NCBI RefSeq assembly: GCF_000316685.1
Contig: NC_019680.1
Coordinates: 373,501-437,500, forward strand
Reading direction: 5' to 3'
DNA length: 64,000 bases
Source: Synechococcus sp. PCC 6312
GTDB lineage: Bacteria > Cyanobacteriota > Cyanobacteriia > Thermosynechococcales > Thermosynechococcaceae
Position 1 is the first letter of the stretch. Each line of letters opens with the position of its first letter. The notes below the pieces were generated by a model that saw only the letters and a program-made list of their open reading frames with translations, made no database searches and had not been told where the DNA came from. This document shows positions 48,125-57,486 of this stretch, piece by piece. The translations under genes and the position numbers were made by a program.

Positions 48125-48322
48125 CGCAAGTACCAAATCTAAACATCAAATGCAGCATCCACAGGGCACAAGGTCTAATTCTGGTCAATTCTAACCAACT
48201 TGGCAAACCTCTCCGGGCAAACTCCTGATCGCTCCTCCCCCAATAGCTCCCACCCCGGAAAAGACATCAATTGTTTTGGGTATTCTGTAAAGTATTCCTC
48301 TCCCCCATTCTGGAAATCAGTC

Positions 48323-48697
48323 ATGTCTGAGGTCGCTACTCAAACGGAATTAAGTCAGGTCTTAACCCTTCTCCAGGCCATGCAAACGACCCTCAACACC
48401 GTTCAAACCGATCTCCAAGCCCTCACTCTTGAAGTCAAGGTCAACCAGGCCAAAACCGATGAACGATTCAAAAGCATGGAGGAAAAGATTGATCTCAGAT
48501 TTCAAGCCATGGAAGAAAGAATTGATCTTAGATTTCAGGCTCTAGAGGAAAAATCTATCGGTATCCAAAAGGAAGTTGCTGATCTCCGCATTCAACAACG
48601 GAGCACCGACAATCGGATTCTCACCTTTCTATTTACCGCTTTTATTACCGCTGTGGGACTGTTAACTAAAGTAATTTTTTTTGATGGCCAACGCTAG
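48323..48697 (+). CDS. Coiled-coil protein with C-terminal membrane helix
   Basis: A 124-residue protein that starts at the ATG at 48323 (SEVATQTELSQVLTLLQAM). The N-terminal half is a predicted coiled coil; residues 48-80 hold three near-identical 11-residue units, RFKSMEEKIDL, RFQAMEERIDL, RFQALEEKSIG. A single membrane helix (ILTFLFTAFITAVGLLTKVIFF) ends the protein. This layout resembles tail-anchored structural or phage-lysis-related proteins, but no family is certain. Confidence 0.6.
   Translation: MSEVATQTELSQVLTLLQAMQTTLNTVQTDLQALTLEVKVNQAKTDERFKSMEEKIDLRFQAMEERIDLRFQALEEKSIGIQKEVADLRIQQRSTDNRILTFLFTAFITAVGLLTKVIFFDGQR
48464..48562 (+). repeat. Three tandem 33-base units within a coding region
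   Basis: Each unit encodes an 11-residue segment starting RFxxMEE or RFxxLEE. The third has diverged at its end. The 33-base period fits a hendecad coiled coil. Confidence 0.8.
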
Positions 48698-48978
48698 GGC
48701 TTGTCACCCCCAAATTACAGGGACTGTTCTCACGTCAGAAAAATCTCATAAACATTGCCCCTGAAGCACGTCCTGACTTGTTCTGAGCAGCACAATAAAT
48801 CCATAGAACTATGCTAGGGCAACCCTAATTGTTTTGGGAAATAGAGCGTTTTTTTACTGGGGTTACAGCCTCCTATAATTCTTGACTCCAGTGGGATTGG
48901 AATAGTTTGAACGAAGCCATTATCGGCCAGGGGATATAATCTGGAAGGTCAAGCAAGACGGCCCGACAAACATAGGTT

Positions 48979-50994
48979 ATGGAATTAAAGCGGCGGGATT
49001 TTCTACAGGCGGCTGGGGTCTGGTTGGTAGGGGTAAGCAGCAGTGAATTCATTCTCCAATTGGTAAATTCTCCCGGCCTGGCCGCAACAACGCCTCCCCG
49101 CAAGCGGGCTTTACTCATTGGCATTAATCACTATGGGACTGGGGAGGTTTTACCGTCCTTGCAGGGATGCCTCACCGATGTGGAGCTACAAAAGCAGTTA
49201 TTGCGCTATCGCCTGGCCTGGGCGGCTGGGGATATTCAGGTTTTAACCAATCAAGGCGCGACTCGCACTGCAATTCAGGCCGCTATTGAGGAGTTTTTAC
49301 TGGCCGGGGCCACCAGCGGGGATCGGTTGTTTCTCCATTTCAGTGGCTATGGACGGCAGGTGTCGGGCCTGGGGGAAACCTTAATACCCTACGATGTCCA
49401 GGCCGATGGGAGTGGTGATCTTCCCTTGAGTTGGTTTAGTCAGAAGCATCTACCCGCTGGGGTAACATTTTGGTGTTGTTTTGATGCGGGGTTTCAACCT
49501 AATCCAGGCCTTGCCCAACGCGTCCGTCCGCCCATCGGAACATCCCTGAACCTCTCCCTCAGACCCTCTCCCGGTATGATTTGGCTGCAACCGACCATTG
49601 CCAGAGAAATTCAACTGCTGGGAACCCAGGCCGGGGCCTTGACCCAGAGCATCACAAAACAGCTTTGGAGTAATGCCTCAACCAGCTCCCTCAGCGGATA
49701 TTGGGCGGCCCAGGACTTAGAACGGCAAACCGGCGAACTAACCCATCTCCACTGGCAGGCCGAGGCGGGGGCGCGCATTCCCGGAACCCTAAACCTGAAT
49801 GGGGGGCTAACCTTGTCAGGGCCAGGGGCCGATGCGGCGATCATCACCTCTGCTCAGGACAGTCAGACGGCCCAAATTTGGCTAGGCGGAATGGCCAGTC
49901 CCCTACTGACCCAGGCCGGTTGGCAAAGCTATTTTGAACCAGTTGGGCCAGAGTTACCCAAAACAAACCCAGCCATTTTGGTGCAAAATCCAGTCGGACT
50001 AACGGCCATAGCCCCAATGACAGACCTAAGCACTCTCACCACAGGGACATTATTGCGAGAGCGATTGCGGCTATTACCCCATCATTTAACCTTGACCATT
50101 GGCCTAGCCGAAACCTTGGATAAGGTCACGCGCATTGATGCTGTGAGTGGCTTAGATGGGTTGACGGATTGGGTCAGTTCCACAACGGAGGGGACAGGGG
50201 ATTATCGTGTCATGGCCCAGTCGGACGCTGAACATTGCCTCTATGGATTGGCTTGGCCCGGTGGGACTGTCTTCCCTCAAACCCTGGGCACTCCGGGAGA
50301 AGCAATTAAAGGGGCGATCCGGCGGCTGGGGACTATGTTTCCAGTGTTGCTCGCTAATAAATGGTTGGGTTTAACTTTAAATGGCGAAACCTCCGGCCTG
50401 GGTGTGACCGTGGCCTGGGAAAAATTACTCCCTCAACCAGAGTTATTGCTGCGAGTCCAAACAGAACGGGCCTTGTGGGCCGCCCCAGAAACAGCCATCG
50501 GGAATTTTTCAGCCCAAGCCTGGGAGCGGGGTGTCACCTTCCAAGTGGGGCAGCAATTTTGTTATCGGCTGACAAACTATAGTCCGGCCCCCGTTTATGC
50601 CCTTTGGTTGGCTTGGGATAGTGCTGCGGGCCTCTTGGTTTTACCCACATTGATGGACTCTCCCCAACTCACCTGGCAGCTAACCCTCGCCCCCCAATTA
50701 ACAACCACCTTACCCGTGCGAGAACTGCGTTATACCAGCCCTTGTGTCAATAGCTATCTCCTCCTCAGCCGCACCCCTTTCACCCAGGCCCTTGATTATT
50801 TGGCTCAGCTGCCCACCAGTGGAGACCCCCCTCGTCTCGTTCCCTCCAAGGAAGCTTTGGCTTTAGTCCAGGCCATTCTTCGGGATCTCCATCAAAATAA
50901 TCCAGAGTCACCCCTCAAGCCAGCTACTACCAGTGCATACACCCTTGATCTCCAGGCCTGGGCGACATTTTGCTTCACGTTTCGGGTTGTGTAA
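48979..50994 (+). CDS. Tat-exported orthocaspase-like protein lacking the catalytic dyad
   Basis: A 671-residue protein with a twin-arginine signal (KRRDFLQAAGVWLVGVS) and a caspase-like p20 domain (residues 42-200) beginning RALLIGINHYGT. In active members the catalytic His is in HFSGHG and the Cys in DCCHSG. Here the first reads HFSGYG (Tyr124) and the second CCFDAG (166-171), where the catalytic Cys is replaced by Phe or Asp, depending on alignment. So proteolysis is unlikely. The C-terminal 450 residues have no recognised domain. Cyanobacteria are known to carry orthocaspase variants with altered dyads. Confidence 0.8.
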   Translation: MELKRRDFLQAAGVWLVGVSSSEFILQLVNSPGLAATTPPRKRALLIGINHYGTGEVLPSLQGCLTDVELQKQLLRYRLAWAAGDIQVLTNQGATRTAIQAAIEEFLLAGATSGDRLFLHFSGYGRQVSGLGETLIPYDVQADGSGDLPLSWFSQKHLPAGVTFWCCFDAGFQPNPGLAQRVRPPIGTSLNLSLRPSPGMIWLQPTIAREIQLLGTQAGALTQSITKQLWSNASTSSLSGYWAAQDLERQTGELTHLHWQAEAGARIPGTLNLNGGLTLSGPGADAAIITSAQDSQTAQIWLGGMASPLLTQAGWQSYFEPVGPELPKTNPAILVQNPVGLTAIAPMTDLSTLTTGTLLRERLRLLPHHLTLTIGLAETLDKVTRIDAVSGLDGLTDWVSSTTEGTGDYRVMAQSDAEHCLYGLAWPGGTVFPQTLGTPGEAIKGAIRRLGTMFPVLLANKWLGLTLNGETSGLGVTVAWEKLLPQPELLLRVQTERALWAAPETAIGNFSAQAWERGVTFQVGQQFCYRLTNYSPAPVYALWLAWDSAAGLLVLPTLMDSPQLTWQLTLAPQLTTTLPVRELRYTSPCVNSYLLLSRTPFTQALDYLAQLPTSGDPPRLVPSKEALALVQAILRDLHQNNPESPLKPATTSAYTLDLQAWATFCFTFRVV

Positions 50995-50999
50995 TCTCC

Positions 51000-51470
51000 T
51001 TAGGGGTTTGTTTTTTTCTGATGGCTAAGATGCCACGCTTCCCAGGCAAAGTAAGCAAAAATCACTAAGTTCAGCCCAAAAAGGAGTCCGGTTTCCCACT
51101 TGGGATCATGCTGCAATTCCCAAATTTCCACTGGCAATAATATCCCCACCAGGCCAGCAAAGAGATAATAGCCCCAAATCTTGCCTTCCCATACCGCCCA
51201 GGCCGCCACCGCAATCATCAGGCCATAGACCCCTGTGCCGCGAGAAATTAGTTTCAGTTCATTCACCGGAGCCTGGCTCAGAAAGCTCAAGGTGGACTGG
51301 ACTGCTCGAAATTCTGCCTGGAGAATATGGGACTGAACCCAGAGGGCTACGGTATCATTAAACCGCCATGTCACCCCGGTCACAAAAGAGGTCAACAGAA
51401 GCAAGAGAGCAAAAATTCCCTTCTTGACCACTGCAACCTTAACAATCCATGAGCGTGATCGCCCTGCCAT
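51000..51470 (-). CDS. DUF2127 family membrane protein
   Basis: A 156-residue protein with about four hydrophobic helices (KKGIFALLLLLTSFVTGV, GTGVYGLMIAVAAWAVW, YYLFAGLVGILLPVEIW, LLFGLNLVIFAYFAW), matching DUF2127, a family of unknown function. The start is an ATG at 51470. It is convergent with the orthocaspase gene, five bases apart. Possibly a small transporter or stress protein; that is unproven. Confidence 0.75.
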   Translation of the reverse strand: MAGRSRSWIVKVAVVKKGIFALLLLLTSFVTGVTWRFNDTVALWVQSHILQAEFRAVQSTLSFLSQAPVNELKLISRGTGVYGLMIAVAAWAVWEGKIWGYYLFAGLVGILLPVEIWELQHDPKWETGLLFGLNLVIFAYFAWEAWHLSHQKKTNP

Positions 51471-51646
51471 GTTCTTGATCCTTTCCGCAATTTAGAGAAT
51501 TAACCACATAGACCCCGAAAAAAGGGCCATCCCAAAAGCAGGATAACCCTAATTCAAGCAATCAAGTTTTCCTTAATCTAAGTCAAGAAAGAGGTGAGAC
51601 AAGAAACAAAGGCAGAATGACAAGAGCGTCCCAAGGAACTAAACCT

Positions 51647-52096
51647 CTAGTAGAGGAGTTGCATTTCAGCCCGAATCATATCCGCTTGGACATCGTTACC
51701 AGCTGCTTTGGCTTTTTTCAAGCGATTTTGCAAGTAAGCGAACGCAGTCTGGCGATTTTCCGGCTCCACATCTTGGGCATCGGTGACATGAAAGGCATAG
51801 TCAGATTGGAAACCGGCCACAGAGGGCAAAACGGCATTGACATCAGAGGTGATCGCAGCTTCGGCAATATGCTCATTTAACAAAATGGCATCTTTCATCG
51901 AACGAGCCGCAGGAGATTGCTGGTATTTGACACCCCGATAGGTGAGCATTTGTACGGGTTGTGGCACAGGCAGGCCAGCATTCGTTTCAAAGTTAGGCGT
52001 GGGATCGGGACGTTCAATAACCTGTGTCCGGGCTAGGATTTCTGCGGAAGTTGAATCAACTGTGTAGCTGACACCACGGTAATTGAGGGTATTCAT
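51647..52096 (-). CDS. DUF4278 protein with two YRG motifs
   Basis: A 149-residue protein carrying two short DUF4278 motifs, LNYRGVSY at residue 4 and LTYRGVKY at about 51, then a helical C-terminus. DUF4278 is a cyanobacterial family of unknown function. A clear AAGGAG sits eight bases before the ATG at 52096. The stretch between the two motifs is Pro-rich. No close neighbour on its strand. Confidence 0.85.
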   Translation of the reverse strand: MNTLNYRGVSYTVDSTSAEILARTQVIERPDPTPNFETNAGLPVPQPVQMLTYRGVKYQQSPAARSMKDAILLNEHIAEAAITSDVNAVLPSVAGFQSDYAFHVTDAQDVEPENRQTAFAYLQNRLKKAKAAGNDVQADMIRAEMQLLY

Positions 52097-52545
52097 AGTA
52101 GGCTCCTTGAATGGATCATGGGGGACTCGATGATTCTTAGAGCGGAATTGGCTCTACGGTCAGCGCGTTCCTTCGGGGGATTCCCTACTTCCGTCTCTAC
52201 CGTCAAATATCGACCGCTTCTTAAATGTCACCCGTTAACCCGTTTGGATTGTGAATGAAGCACTTACAGCGGGAGAGCTTGGGAAGAGATGAACGATTAC
52301 TCATCTACATTCTGTATCATAAGATACGGTTTAGTGATTATGAATGATTTTTTACAAAACTTTATAATTAGAGCGGTCAGCCCTAATCCCTTTGCTGGGT
52401 CTGGGTTTTCAGTTTTTGGGATCTCTGGAGCACCAAAAGTTTGGCCTGGAATCCTTGACAGTGACGATTCAAGGCTCTTGAGCTTGCTTTTAATAAGGTT
52501 TCGTGAGCAAAATAGCCACATTGCCCAGTCCAGTGTTTTATCCCT
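52097..52545. other. Divergent intergenic region, DUF4278 / APH-AAA gene
   Basis: A 449-base spacer. Between about 52134 and 52215 is a GC-rich patch in an otherwise AT-rich region, with two near-identical decamers CTCTACGGTC (52152-52161) and CTCTACCGTC (52195-52204) and hairpin-prone sequence between them. This could be the end of a lost mobile element or a structured RNA; I cannot tell. The remainder is AT-rich and must contain both promoters. No gene is called. Confidence 0.45.
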
Positions 52546-54129
52546 ATGACTGCCAGTTTGCCCCCCCTGATTCAAGCTATGCTTCAGCCGCAGTTTTATC
52601 CCCATCCGGTGCAGACTCCAATTCGGTTGTTGCAAACCCACATTTCCTATGTGCTGCTAACAGGGGACTATGCCTATAAGGTGAAGAAACCAGCGGACTT
52701 TGGCTTTTTGAATTTTTCGACCCTAGAGCGGCGACATTTTTTTTGTCAGGAAGAACTACGCCTGAATCAACGCCTCTGCCCGGATTTGTATCTCCAAGTC
52801 CTGGGAATTGAGCAAGATCCTAAAATGTCAACCCAGTCAGCAGGGGCGTATGGCTGGTCACGGGGCGAGGGGACAATTTGCGACTATGCCATTCAAATGT
52901 GCCAGTTTGACCAGGCCCAGTTATTTAGCCACCTCTTTGCCGAGAATGCCCTCACCCCAGAATTAATGGTGCAATTAGGAAAACAACTAGCCCAGTTTCA
53001 TGGCCAGGCCGCGACTAGTCCCGATATTACCAACTTTGGCAGTCCGGCCGCTGTTCAAGAGATTGTCGAAAATTCCTATGGCCTGGGCCAAGGGTTCATC
53101 GGGCGTTCCCAAACAGACGCGCAATATCGAGAAACTAAGGCATTTACGGATCAGTTTTTCCTGCATCATAGTGATTGGCTTCTTGAACGCCAGGCCCAGG
53201 GGAAGATTCGCGAATGTCACGGGGATATTCACCTGAATAATATTTGTCTGTATCACGACTTGATTCAGATTTTTGATTGCATTGAGTTTAATCAGGAATT
53301 TCGCAACATTGATGTGATTTATGATGCGGCGTTTTTGGTCATGGATTTGCAGTTCCGGGGACGGCCGGACTTAGCCAATGCTTTTTTGAATGCGTATTTG
53401 GAATGGAGTAATGATTATCGGGGTGCGGTGTTATTACCCTTGTATTTGAGTATGCGGGCCTATATCCGCGGCAATGTGAATTCCTTAGCTTTGAATGATC
53501 CTGCCATTCCCGACACTGATAAGGTGACGATTGCTCAGACTGCTGCCGCTTACTACCACCAGGCCTGGGGCTATACTCAACCACAAACAGGCGCGCTCTA
53601 TGTCATGGTCGGCGTTTCGGGTTCTGGTAAATCTACGGTGGCCCGTCAATTAGCCCAGCAAACTAATGGGATTCATATTCGCTCCGATGCCGTCAGAAAA
53701 CATTTGGCAGGCCTGGCCTTGGATCAACGGGGGGATCAGGCAGGGGGATTTGGAACAGGCATTTACACGCCAGAAATGACCCATAAAACCTATGACTGTC
53801 TCTTGGATCTGGGAATTTTCCTCGCTGACCAGGGAGCAACGGTGATTCTTGATGCCAAATATGACCACCAAGCCCTGCGGCAAACGCTAATCTCCCAGGC
53901 CAGGGCCAAAGAAATACCCCTAAAATTTATTTACTGCACCGCACCTGTAGAAGTCCTTCATGACCGACTCAATCAACGTCAAGGGGATATTGCTGATGCC
54001 ACAACCAAAATTTTAGCGGCCCAAATGGCTGTCTTTGAACCCTTTAGTCTCGCCGAACAGGCCTGCTTACATACCATTCAGACCACTGACCCACTTGGGC
54101 CGCAATTGAGCCAATATAACTCCCACTAA
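52546..54129 (+). CDS. Fused aminoglycoside-phosphotransferase-like kinase and AAA_33 ATPase
   Basis: A 527-residue fusion. Residues 1-340 are a kinase-like APH fold with HGDIHLNNICL (catalytic HGDxHxxN) and IFDCIEFN (metal site DxxE). Residues 350-520 are a P-loop kinase (AAA_33) with Walker A GVSGSGKSTVARQL and a segment TVILDAKYDHQAL. Cyanobacterial relatives are annotated as bifunctional aminoglycoside phosphotransferase/ATP-binding protein; the natural substrate is unknown and antibiotic resistance is not implied. ATG at 52546 follows the AT-rich spacer. Confidence 0.82.
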   Translation: MTASLPPLIQAMLQPQFYPHPVQTPIRLLQTHISYVLLTGDYAYKVKKPADFGFLNFSTLERRHFFCQEELRLNQRLCPDLYLQVLGIEQDPKMSTQSAGAYGWSRGEGTICDYAIQMCQFDQAQLFSHLFAENALTPELMVQLGKQLAQFHGQAATSPDITNFGSPAAVQEIVENSYGLGQGFIGRSQTDAQYRETKAFTDQFFLHHSDWLLERQAQGKIRECHGDIHLNNICLYHDLIQIFDCIEFNQEFRNIDVIYDAAFLVMDLQFRGRPDLANAFLNAYLEWSNDYRGAVLLPLYLSMRAYIRGNVNSLALNDPAIPDTDKVTIAQTAAAYYHQAWGYTQPQTGALYVMVGVSGSGKSTVARQLAQQTNGIHIRSDAVRKHLAGLALDQRGDQAGGFGTGIYTPEMTHKTYDCLLDLGIFLADQGATVILDAKYDHQALRQTLISQARAKEIPLKFIYCTAPVEVLHDRLNQRQGDIADATTKILAAQMAVFEPFSLAEQACLHTIQTTDPLGPQLSQYNSH

Positions 54130-54141
54130 TCCCAATTAAAC

Positions 54142-54312
54142 CTAGGATACTGCCGCAGCTACTCCAATCAAACCTAGGACTAAAACAACCCCACCAATAC
54201 CCAAAACGAGATAGAGCCGCTTTTGTCCAGGCGTGGGAGGCTGGGCTTCATAGATTTTGGGTTCAATGGCAAAATTATTAAGCCGGCCATCATCATCGGT
54301 GGTATAGGGCAT
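54142..54312 (-). CDS. Small single-helix membrane protein, Psb34-like
   Basis: A 56-residue protein reading PYTTDDDGRLNNFAIEPKIYEAQPPTPGQKRLYL, then one membrane helix (VLGIGGVVLVLGLIGVAAAV). The charged N-terminal arm and the LNNFA-EPK pattern resemble the cyanobacterial photosystem II assembly factor Psb34, which contacts CP47. The ATG at 54312 is preferred over a GTG at 54333. Resemblance is from memory, so the identification needs sequence comparison. Confidence 0.6.
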   Translation of the reverse strand: MPYTTDDDGRLNNFAIEPKIYEAQPPTPGQKRLYLVLGIGGVVLVLGLIGVAAAVS

Positions 54313-54415
54313 AAAACAGTCCAGAACAATCACACAAGTTTGGTCATCTTAGCAACTTCCTTTTATTTCCTTGACAATTGGATAAAGTTCTTAATATTTG
54401 TTGAGTTCTTGAAAC

Positions 54416-54904
54416 TTACCGGCTGGGCCTGGACAATCGCCACCGCCAAAAGGCAAAGCTGGGATAGGCATTCAAGAGGATTCCTAAGACCAGGCCCAAA
54501 TGAGTCACCAGGGTTAAACCAGCCCAGGCCAAAGGAAACCACGTCCAACTGGAATCCGGTAAGGGGGGAAAGGTGTAATAGCCCAACCAGACCAGGCCGG
54601 GGGGTAAAAGAATTAAGGCTACAGCAACCACTGCCAAGGTATAGGTGAAGGGAATATTCTGCTGACTTAACGACTGCCACTTCTGCCCATCCCATTGCCA
54701 CTGAAAGGCCTGGCTACTATCTTCCAGACGGACAGTTTGCCGCTCTAAATTCACCGATAGAATATGCCGACAAAAATTACAGGAAAAAGCCTCCATCAAA
54801 ACCATCTGGCTAATTTGCCCATGCTGACAAACCGGACAAGTATAAACTTCTTCTAGCTGTAGCTGCGATTTGGGGTTAGGACGGTTGACGACTGAATCAC
54901 TCAT
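54416..54904 (-). CDS. Zinc-ribbon membrane protein
   Basis: A 162-residue protein. Two CxxC pairs (CPVCQ at about 23 and CNFCRH at about 42) form an N-terminal zinc ribbon. Two hydrophobic helices follow (LAVVAVALILLPPGLVWLG, WAGLTLVTHLGLVLGILL), and a short Arg-rich tail ends the protein. So it is a membrane-anchored metal-binding protein. Function unknown. It is on the same strand as, and upstream of, the Psb34-like gene. Confidence 0.65.
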   Translation of the reverse strand: MSDSVVNRPNPKSQLQLEEVYTCPVCQHGQISQMVLMEAFSCNFCRHILSVNLERQTVRLEDSSQAFQWQWDGQKWQSLSQQNIPFTYTLAVVAVALILLPPGLVWLGYYTFPPLPDSSWTWFPLAWAGLTLVTHLGLVLGILLNAYPSFAFWRWRLSRPSR

Positions 54905-54962
54905 TGTCTCTCTCGCTTACTCGATCTTTTTCTTAAATCTTTTTCTTAAATCGCGCTAGCGA

Positions 54963-55367
54963 TCACAACTGCGTGATAAATTCCGCAGCGGTCAAAAGGG
55001 TAATATTTTGATACGTTTTTATTTCTAGAAGACGCTTATCACCGGTAATAATATGTGTGGCCTGTCCTATTAGGGCGCATTCTACAACCATGTCATCTTT
55101 GGCATCGGCCACCACTCCTTGAACTGTTCCAGTAATCTCAACTAGTCTAGAAAATTGCCTCACTTCGTTAATAGCTTGTTGGGCCATCATGGGGGAAAAC
55201 TTAAACTTATGCAGTAATTTATCCCTAAACTCTGCCAAAATTTCTGGACAAGTTACAGATTCAATGACACCGATTTTAGCTAAAGCTAGACAACGAAAGG
55301 GATTGCCGTTGACTGTCAGGAGGCCTGAAATGAGGATATTGGTATCCAAGACAACGATAAATGACAT
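54963..55367 (-). CDS. PIN-domain toxin of a type II toxin-antitoxin pair
   Basis: A 134-residue PIN-domain protein, expected to be a Mg2+-dependent ribonuclease. The four acidic positions appear in VLDTNILIS (Asp8), ILAEFRDKL (Glu), DAKDDMVVECAL (two Asp) and ITGDKRLLE. It overlaps the upstream antitoxin gene by one base (TAATG at 55365-55369), the usual sign of coupled expression. Confidence 0.88.
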   Translation of the reverse strand: MSFIVVLDTNILISGLLTVNGNPFRCLALAKIGVIESVTCPEILAEFRDKLLHKFKFSPMMAQQAINEVRQFSRLVEITGTVQGVVADAKDDMVVECALIGQATHIITGDKRLLEIKTYQNITLLTAAEFITQL

Positions 55368-55606
55368 TAAACCTCATGGACTAACTGATTAATCCAGGCC
55401 TCCCGTTCTATTTCAGTCATCCGATCCCAGTCCAGCCCGTCAAGATTGGCAACGGTTCGCGCTTGGTTTGCCCCATACTTGGATAACCCATCCCAACTCG
55501 GCCATTGTTGACTCAGTAAAAATTGAAACACGATGTTTTGCTGCTCGATAGGTAATTGCTTGACGAGTTCAATGACCTGTTCATTACTGAGGGTTAAAAT
55601 CGGCAT
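55367..55606 (-). CDS. Antitoxin of the PIN toxin at 54963
   Basis: A 79-residue protein starting at the ATG at 55606 (PILTLSNEQVIELVKQLP); a longer start at 55627 is possible. It is acidic and helical, with DRMTEIEREAWINQL at the C-terminus, and resembles the short antitoxins that precede PIN toxins. The first part is a DNA-binding or dimerisation module in such proteins, and the tail wraps the toxin. Its stop overlaps the toxin start. Confidence 0.78.
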   Translation of the reverse strand: MPILTLSNEQVIELVKQLPIEQQNIVFQFLLSQQWPSWDGLSKYGANQARTVANLDGLDWDRMTEIEREAWINQLVHEV

Positions 55607-55633
55607 TTTACATTCCCTGAGAGCCATAGTGAA

Positions 55634-57025
55634 TCAAGATTCCAGACGAATACGGGCATTATTTAGAGCCTGACGGACTTGGTCAAATCCGGTTCCCCCG
55701 TAGCTATTTCGGGCTGCCACCACCTGTCGAGGGGCGATGGCTGCGTAAATATCACCTTCAAATCGCTCATGGAGGACTTGCCATTCCCCTAAGGTTAAGT
55801 CTTTGAGTAATTTCCCCTGACTGACACAGGTTTTGACCACTTTTCCGACTAGGTTATAGGCTTCTCGGAAGGGGACACCTTTAGCCGTCAAGTAATCCGC
55901 CACATCGGTTGCATTGGCAAAATCCGATTCCACCGCCGCCGCCAAGCGTTCTGTCCGAAAGACCAGGCCCTCTTGAAATAGGATTGTGGTGGCTGCCAAA
56001 CAGGCCTTGACCGTCGCGACCGCATCAAACAGAGCTTCTTTATCTTCTTGCAAGTCTTTGTTGTAAGCCAACGGTAAGCCCTTCATCAACACCAGCATTC
56101 CCTGCAAATGCCCAAAGACCCGCCCCGCTTTTCCCCGCACCAACTCCGGTACATCAGGGTTTTTTTTCTGGGGCATGATACTAGACCCTGTGGCGCAACT
56201 GTCGGTGAGGGTGACAAAGCCAAATTCTTCCGAGGCCCAAAGAATCACTTCTTCCGAGATGCGCGACAAATGCACCATGATTAAACTAGCGGCACAGAGA
56301 AATTCAATGGCAAAGTCCCGGTCACTCACGCCATCCAAACTATTGCTGTAAACTCCCCCAAAACCTAGTAATTCTGCGCTGTAATGACGATCAATCGGAA
56401 ATGTTGTCCCAGCTAAGGCTCCACTCCCTAAGGGGGAAATATTAACTCGGTCGTAAACTTCAGCCAAACGTTGCCAATCCCGCTCGGCCATCGAAACATA
56501 AGCGAGGAGATGATGGGCTAAACTGAGGGGCTGGGCTCGCTGGAGATGGGTATAGCCAGGAATGAGGGTTTCCACATGGGCTTCAGCTAAATCCAACAAC
56601 ACGGTTTGCCATTGCCGCAATTGGGCCTGGATGTCGCGAATTTGTTGCCGTAGATAAAGCCGAGTATCAGTTCCCACTTGGTCATTGCGGGAGCGAGCGG
56701 TGTGGAGTTTTTTGCCGAGATCCCCAATCAGTTCCGTCAGACGGCGTTCAACAGCAAAATGGACATCTTCAGCTTCAATCCCTGGGTTAAACTCGCCCTG
56801 GCGGTATTCTTGGCGGATTTGCTCCAGGCCTTGGACAATTTCGGTCGCGTCCTCTGGCGTGATAATTCCAGTTTTGCCGAGCATTTGGGCATGGGCCTGG
56901 GAACCCGTCAAATCATATTCAATCAGGGCAATATCAAAGCCAATACTGGCATTGAACTGGGCAATGGCGGGATGGAGGGCGGATTCAAACCGTTGACTCC
57001 AAGGTTGTTGCGGGGATGTGGACAT
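55634..57025 (-). CDS. argH: Argininosuccinate lyase
   Basis: ArgH splits argininosuccinate to arginine and fumarate, the last step of arginine synthesis. The family signature [12 protein letters not shown] is at about 283-294, the SRNDQVGTD block is near residue 114, and TALARSRND-like and HLQRAQPL segments are in order. The 463-residue length is normal. It stands between two PIN toxin-antitoxin modules on the same strand, 7 bases after the first and 27 from the second. Confidence 0.95.
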   Translation of the reverse strand: MSTSPQQPWSQRFESALHPAIAQFNASIGFDIALIEYDLTGSQAHAQMLGKTGIITPEDATEIVQGLEQIRQEYRQGEFNPGIEAEDVHFAVERRLTELIGDLGKKLHTARSRNDQVGTDTRLYLRQQIRDIQAQLRQWQTVLLDLAEAHVETLIPGYTHLQRAQPLSLAHHLLAYVSMAERDWQRLAEVYDRVNISPLGSGALAGTTFPIDRHYSAELLGFGGVYSNSLDGVSDRDFAIEFLCAASLIMVHLSRISEEVILWASEEFGFVTLTDSCATGSSIMPQKKNPDVPELVRGKAGRVFGHLQGMLVLMKGLPLAYNKDLQEDKEALFDAVATVKACLAATTILFQEGLVFRTERLAAAVESDFANATDVADYLTAKGVPFREAYNLVGKVVKTCVSQGKLLKDLTLGEWQVLHERFEGDIYAAIAPRQVVAARNSYGGTGFDQVRQALNNARIRLES

Positions 57026-57051
57026 GGGAAACCTATCTCTGACTCCATAAA

Positions 57052-57483
57052 TTATAGGGTGTCCTTTTCGCTGGGCATGAGTACAGGAATCACTTGGTCA
57101 CGGGATTTACGGTAAATTCTGAAATCACGATCTAGGGTAAAAATCGTCCCCTGGGCCATGAGTTCTGACATTCGCACCAAACAAGCATCCGCAAAGGACA
57201 TCGGCACAGAACGATAGCGAGTTATTAGTCGTTGGATTTGTTCTGCCTGGGCCTGGAACGCAAAATCTATCACAATCGAGCCTGACGCAAGCATCGAAAA
57301 AAATGAATCTAAATTAATAGCGTTGCGCCGAACTAAAAAGCAGACCTCACTCAAAACAGCCTCACAGGTAAGTAGGGGTGGTTCAATCCTTAATAATTCT
57401 TCTTGCACCCATTGATGATATTGATCACGGCTATCGAGGGCAGTAATGATGATCCCGGTATCAACAATGATGTTTTGACGCAT
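57052..57483 (-). CDS. PIN-domain toxin (second module)
   Basis: A 143-residue PIN-domain protein. Acidic residues typical of the fold are in [12 protein letters not shown] (Asp8), VLSEVCFL (Glu), MSFADACLV (Asp) and TLDRDFRIY (Asp). It starts three bases after the antitoxin gene, so the two form one unit. It is a different PIN subfamily from the toxin at 54963, so the two modules are not duplicates. Confidence 0.85.
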   Translation of the reverse strand: MRQNIIVDTGIIITALDSRDQYHQWVQEELLRIEPPLLTCEAVLSEVCFLVRRNAINLDSFFSMLASGSIVIDFAFQAQAEQIQRLITRYRSVPMSFADACLVRMSELMAQGTIFTLDRDFRIYRKSRDQVIPVLMPSEKDTL

Positions 57484-57486
57484 ACC

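Noticed and set aside
52289-52549. 86-codon frame before the APH-AAA gene
   Set aside because: No ribosome site and overlaps the real start; composition is unlike neighbouring proteins.
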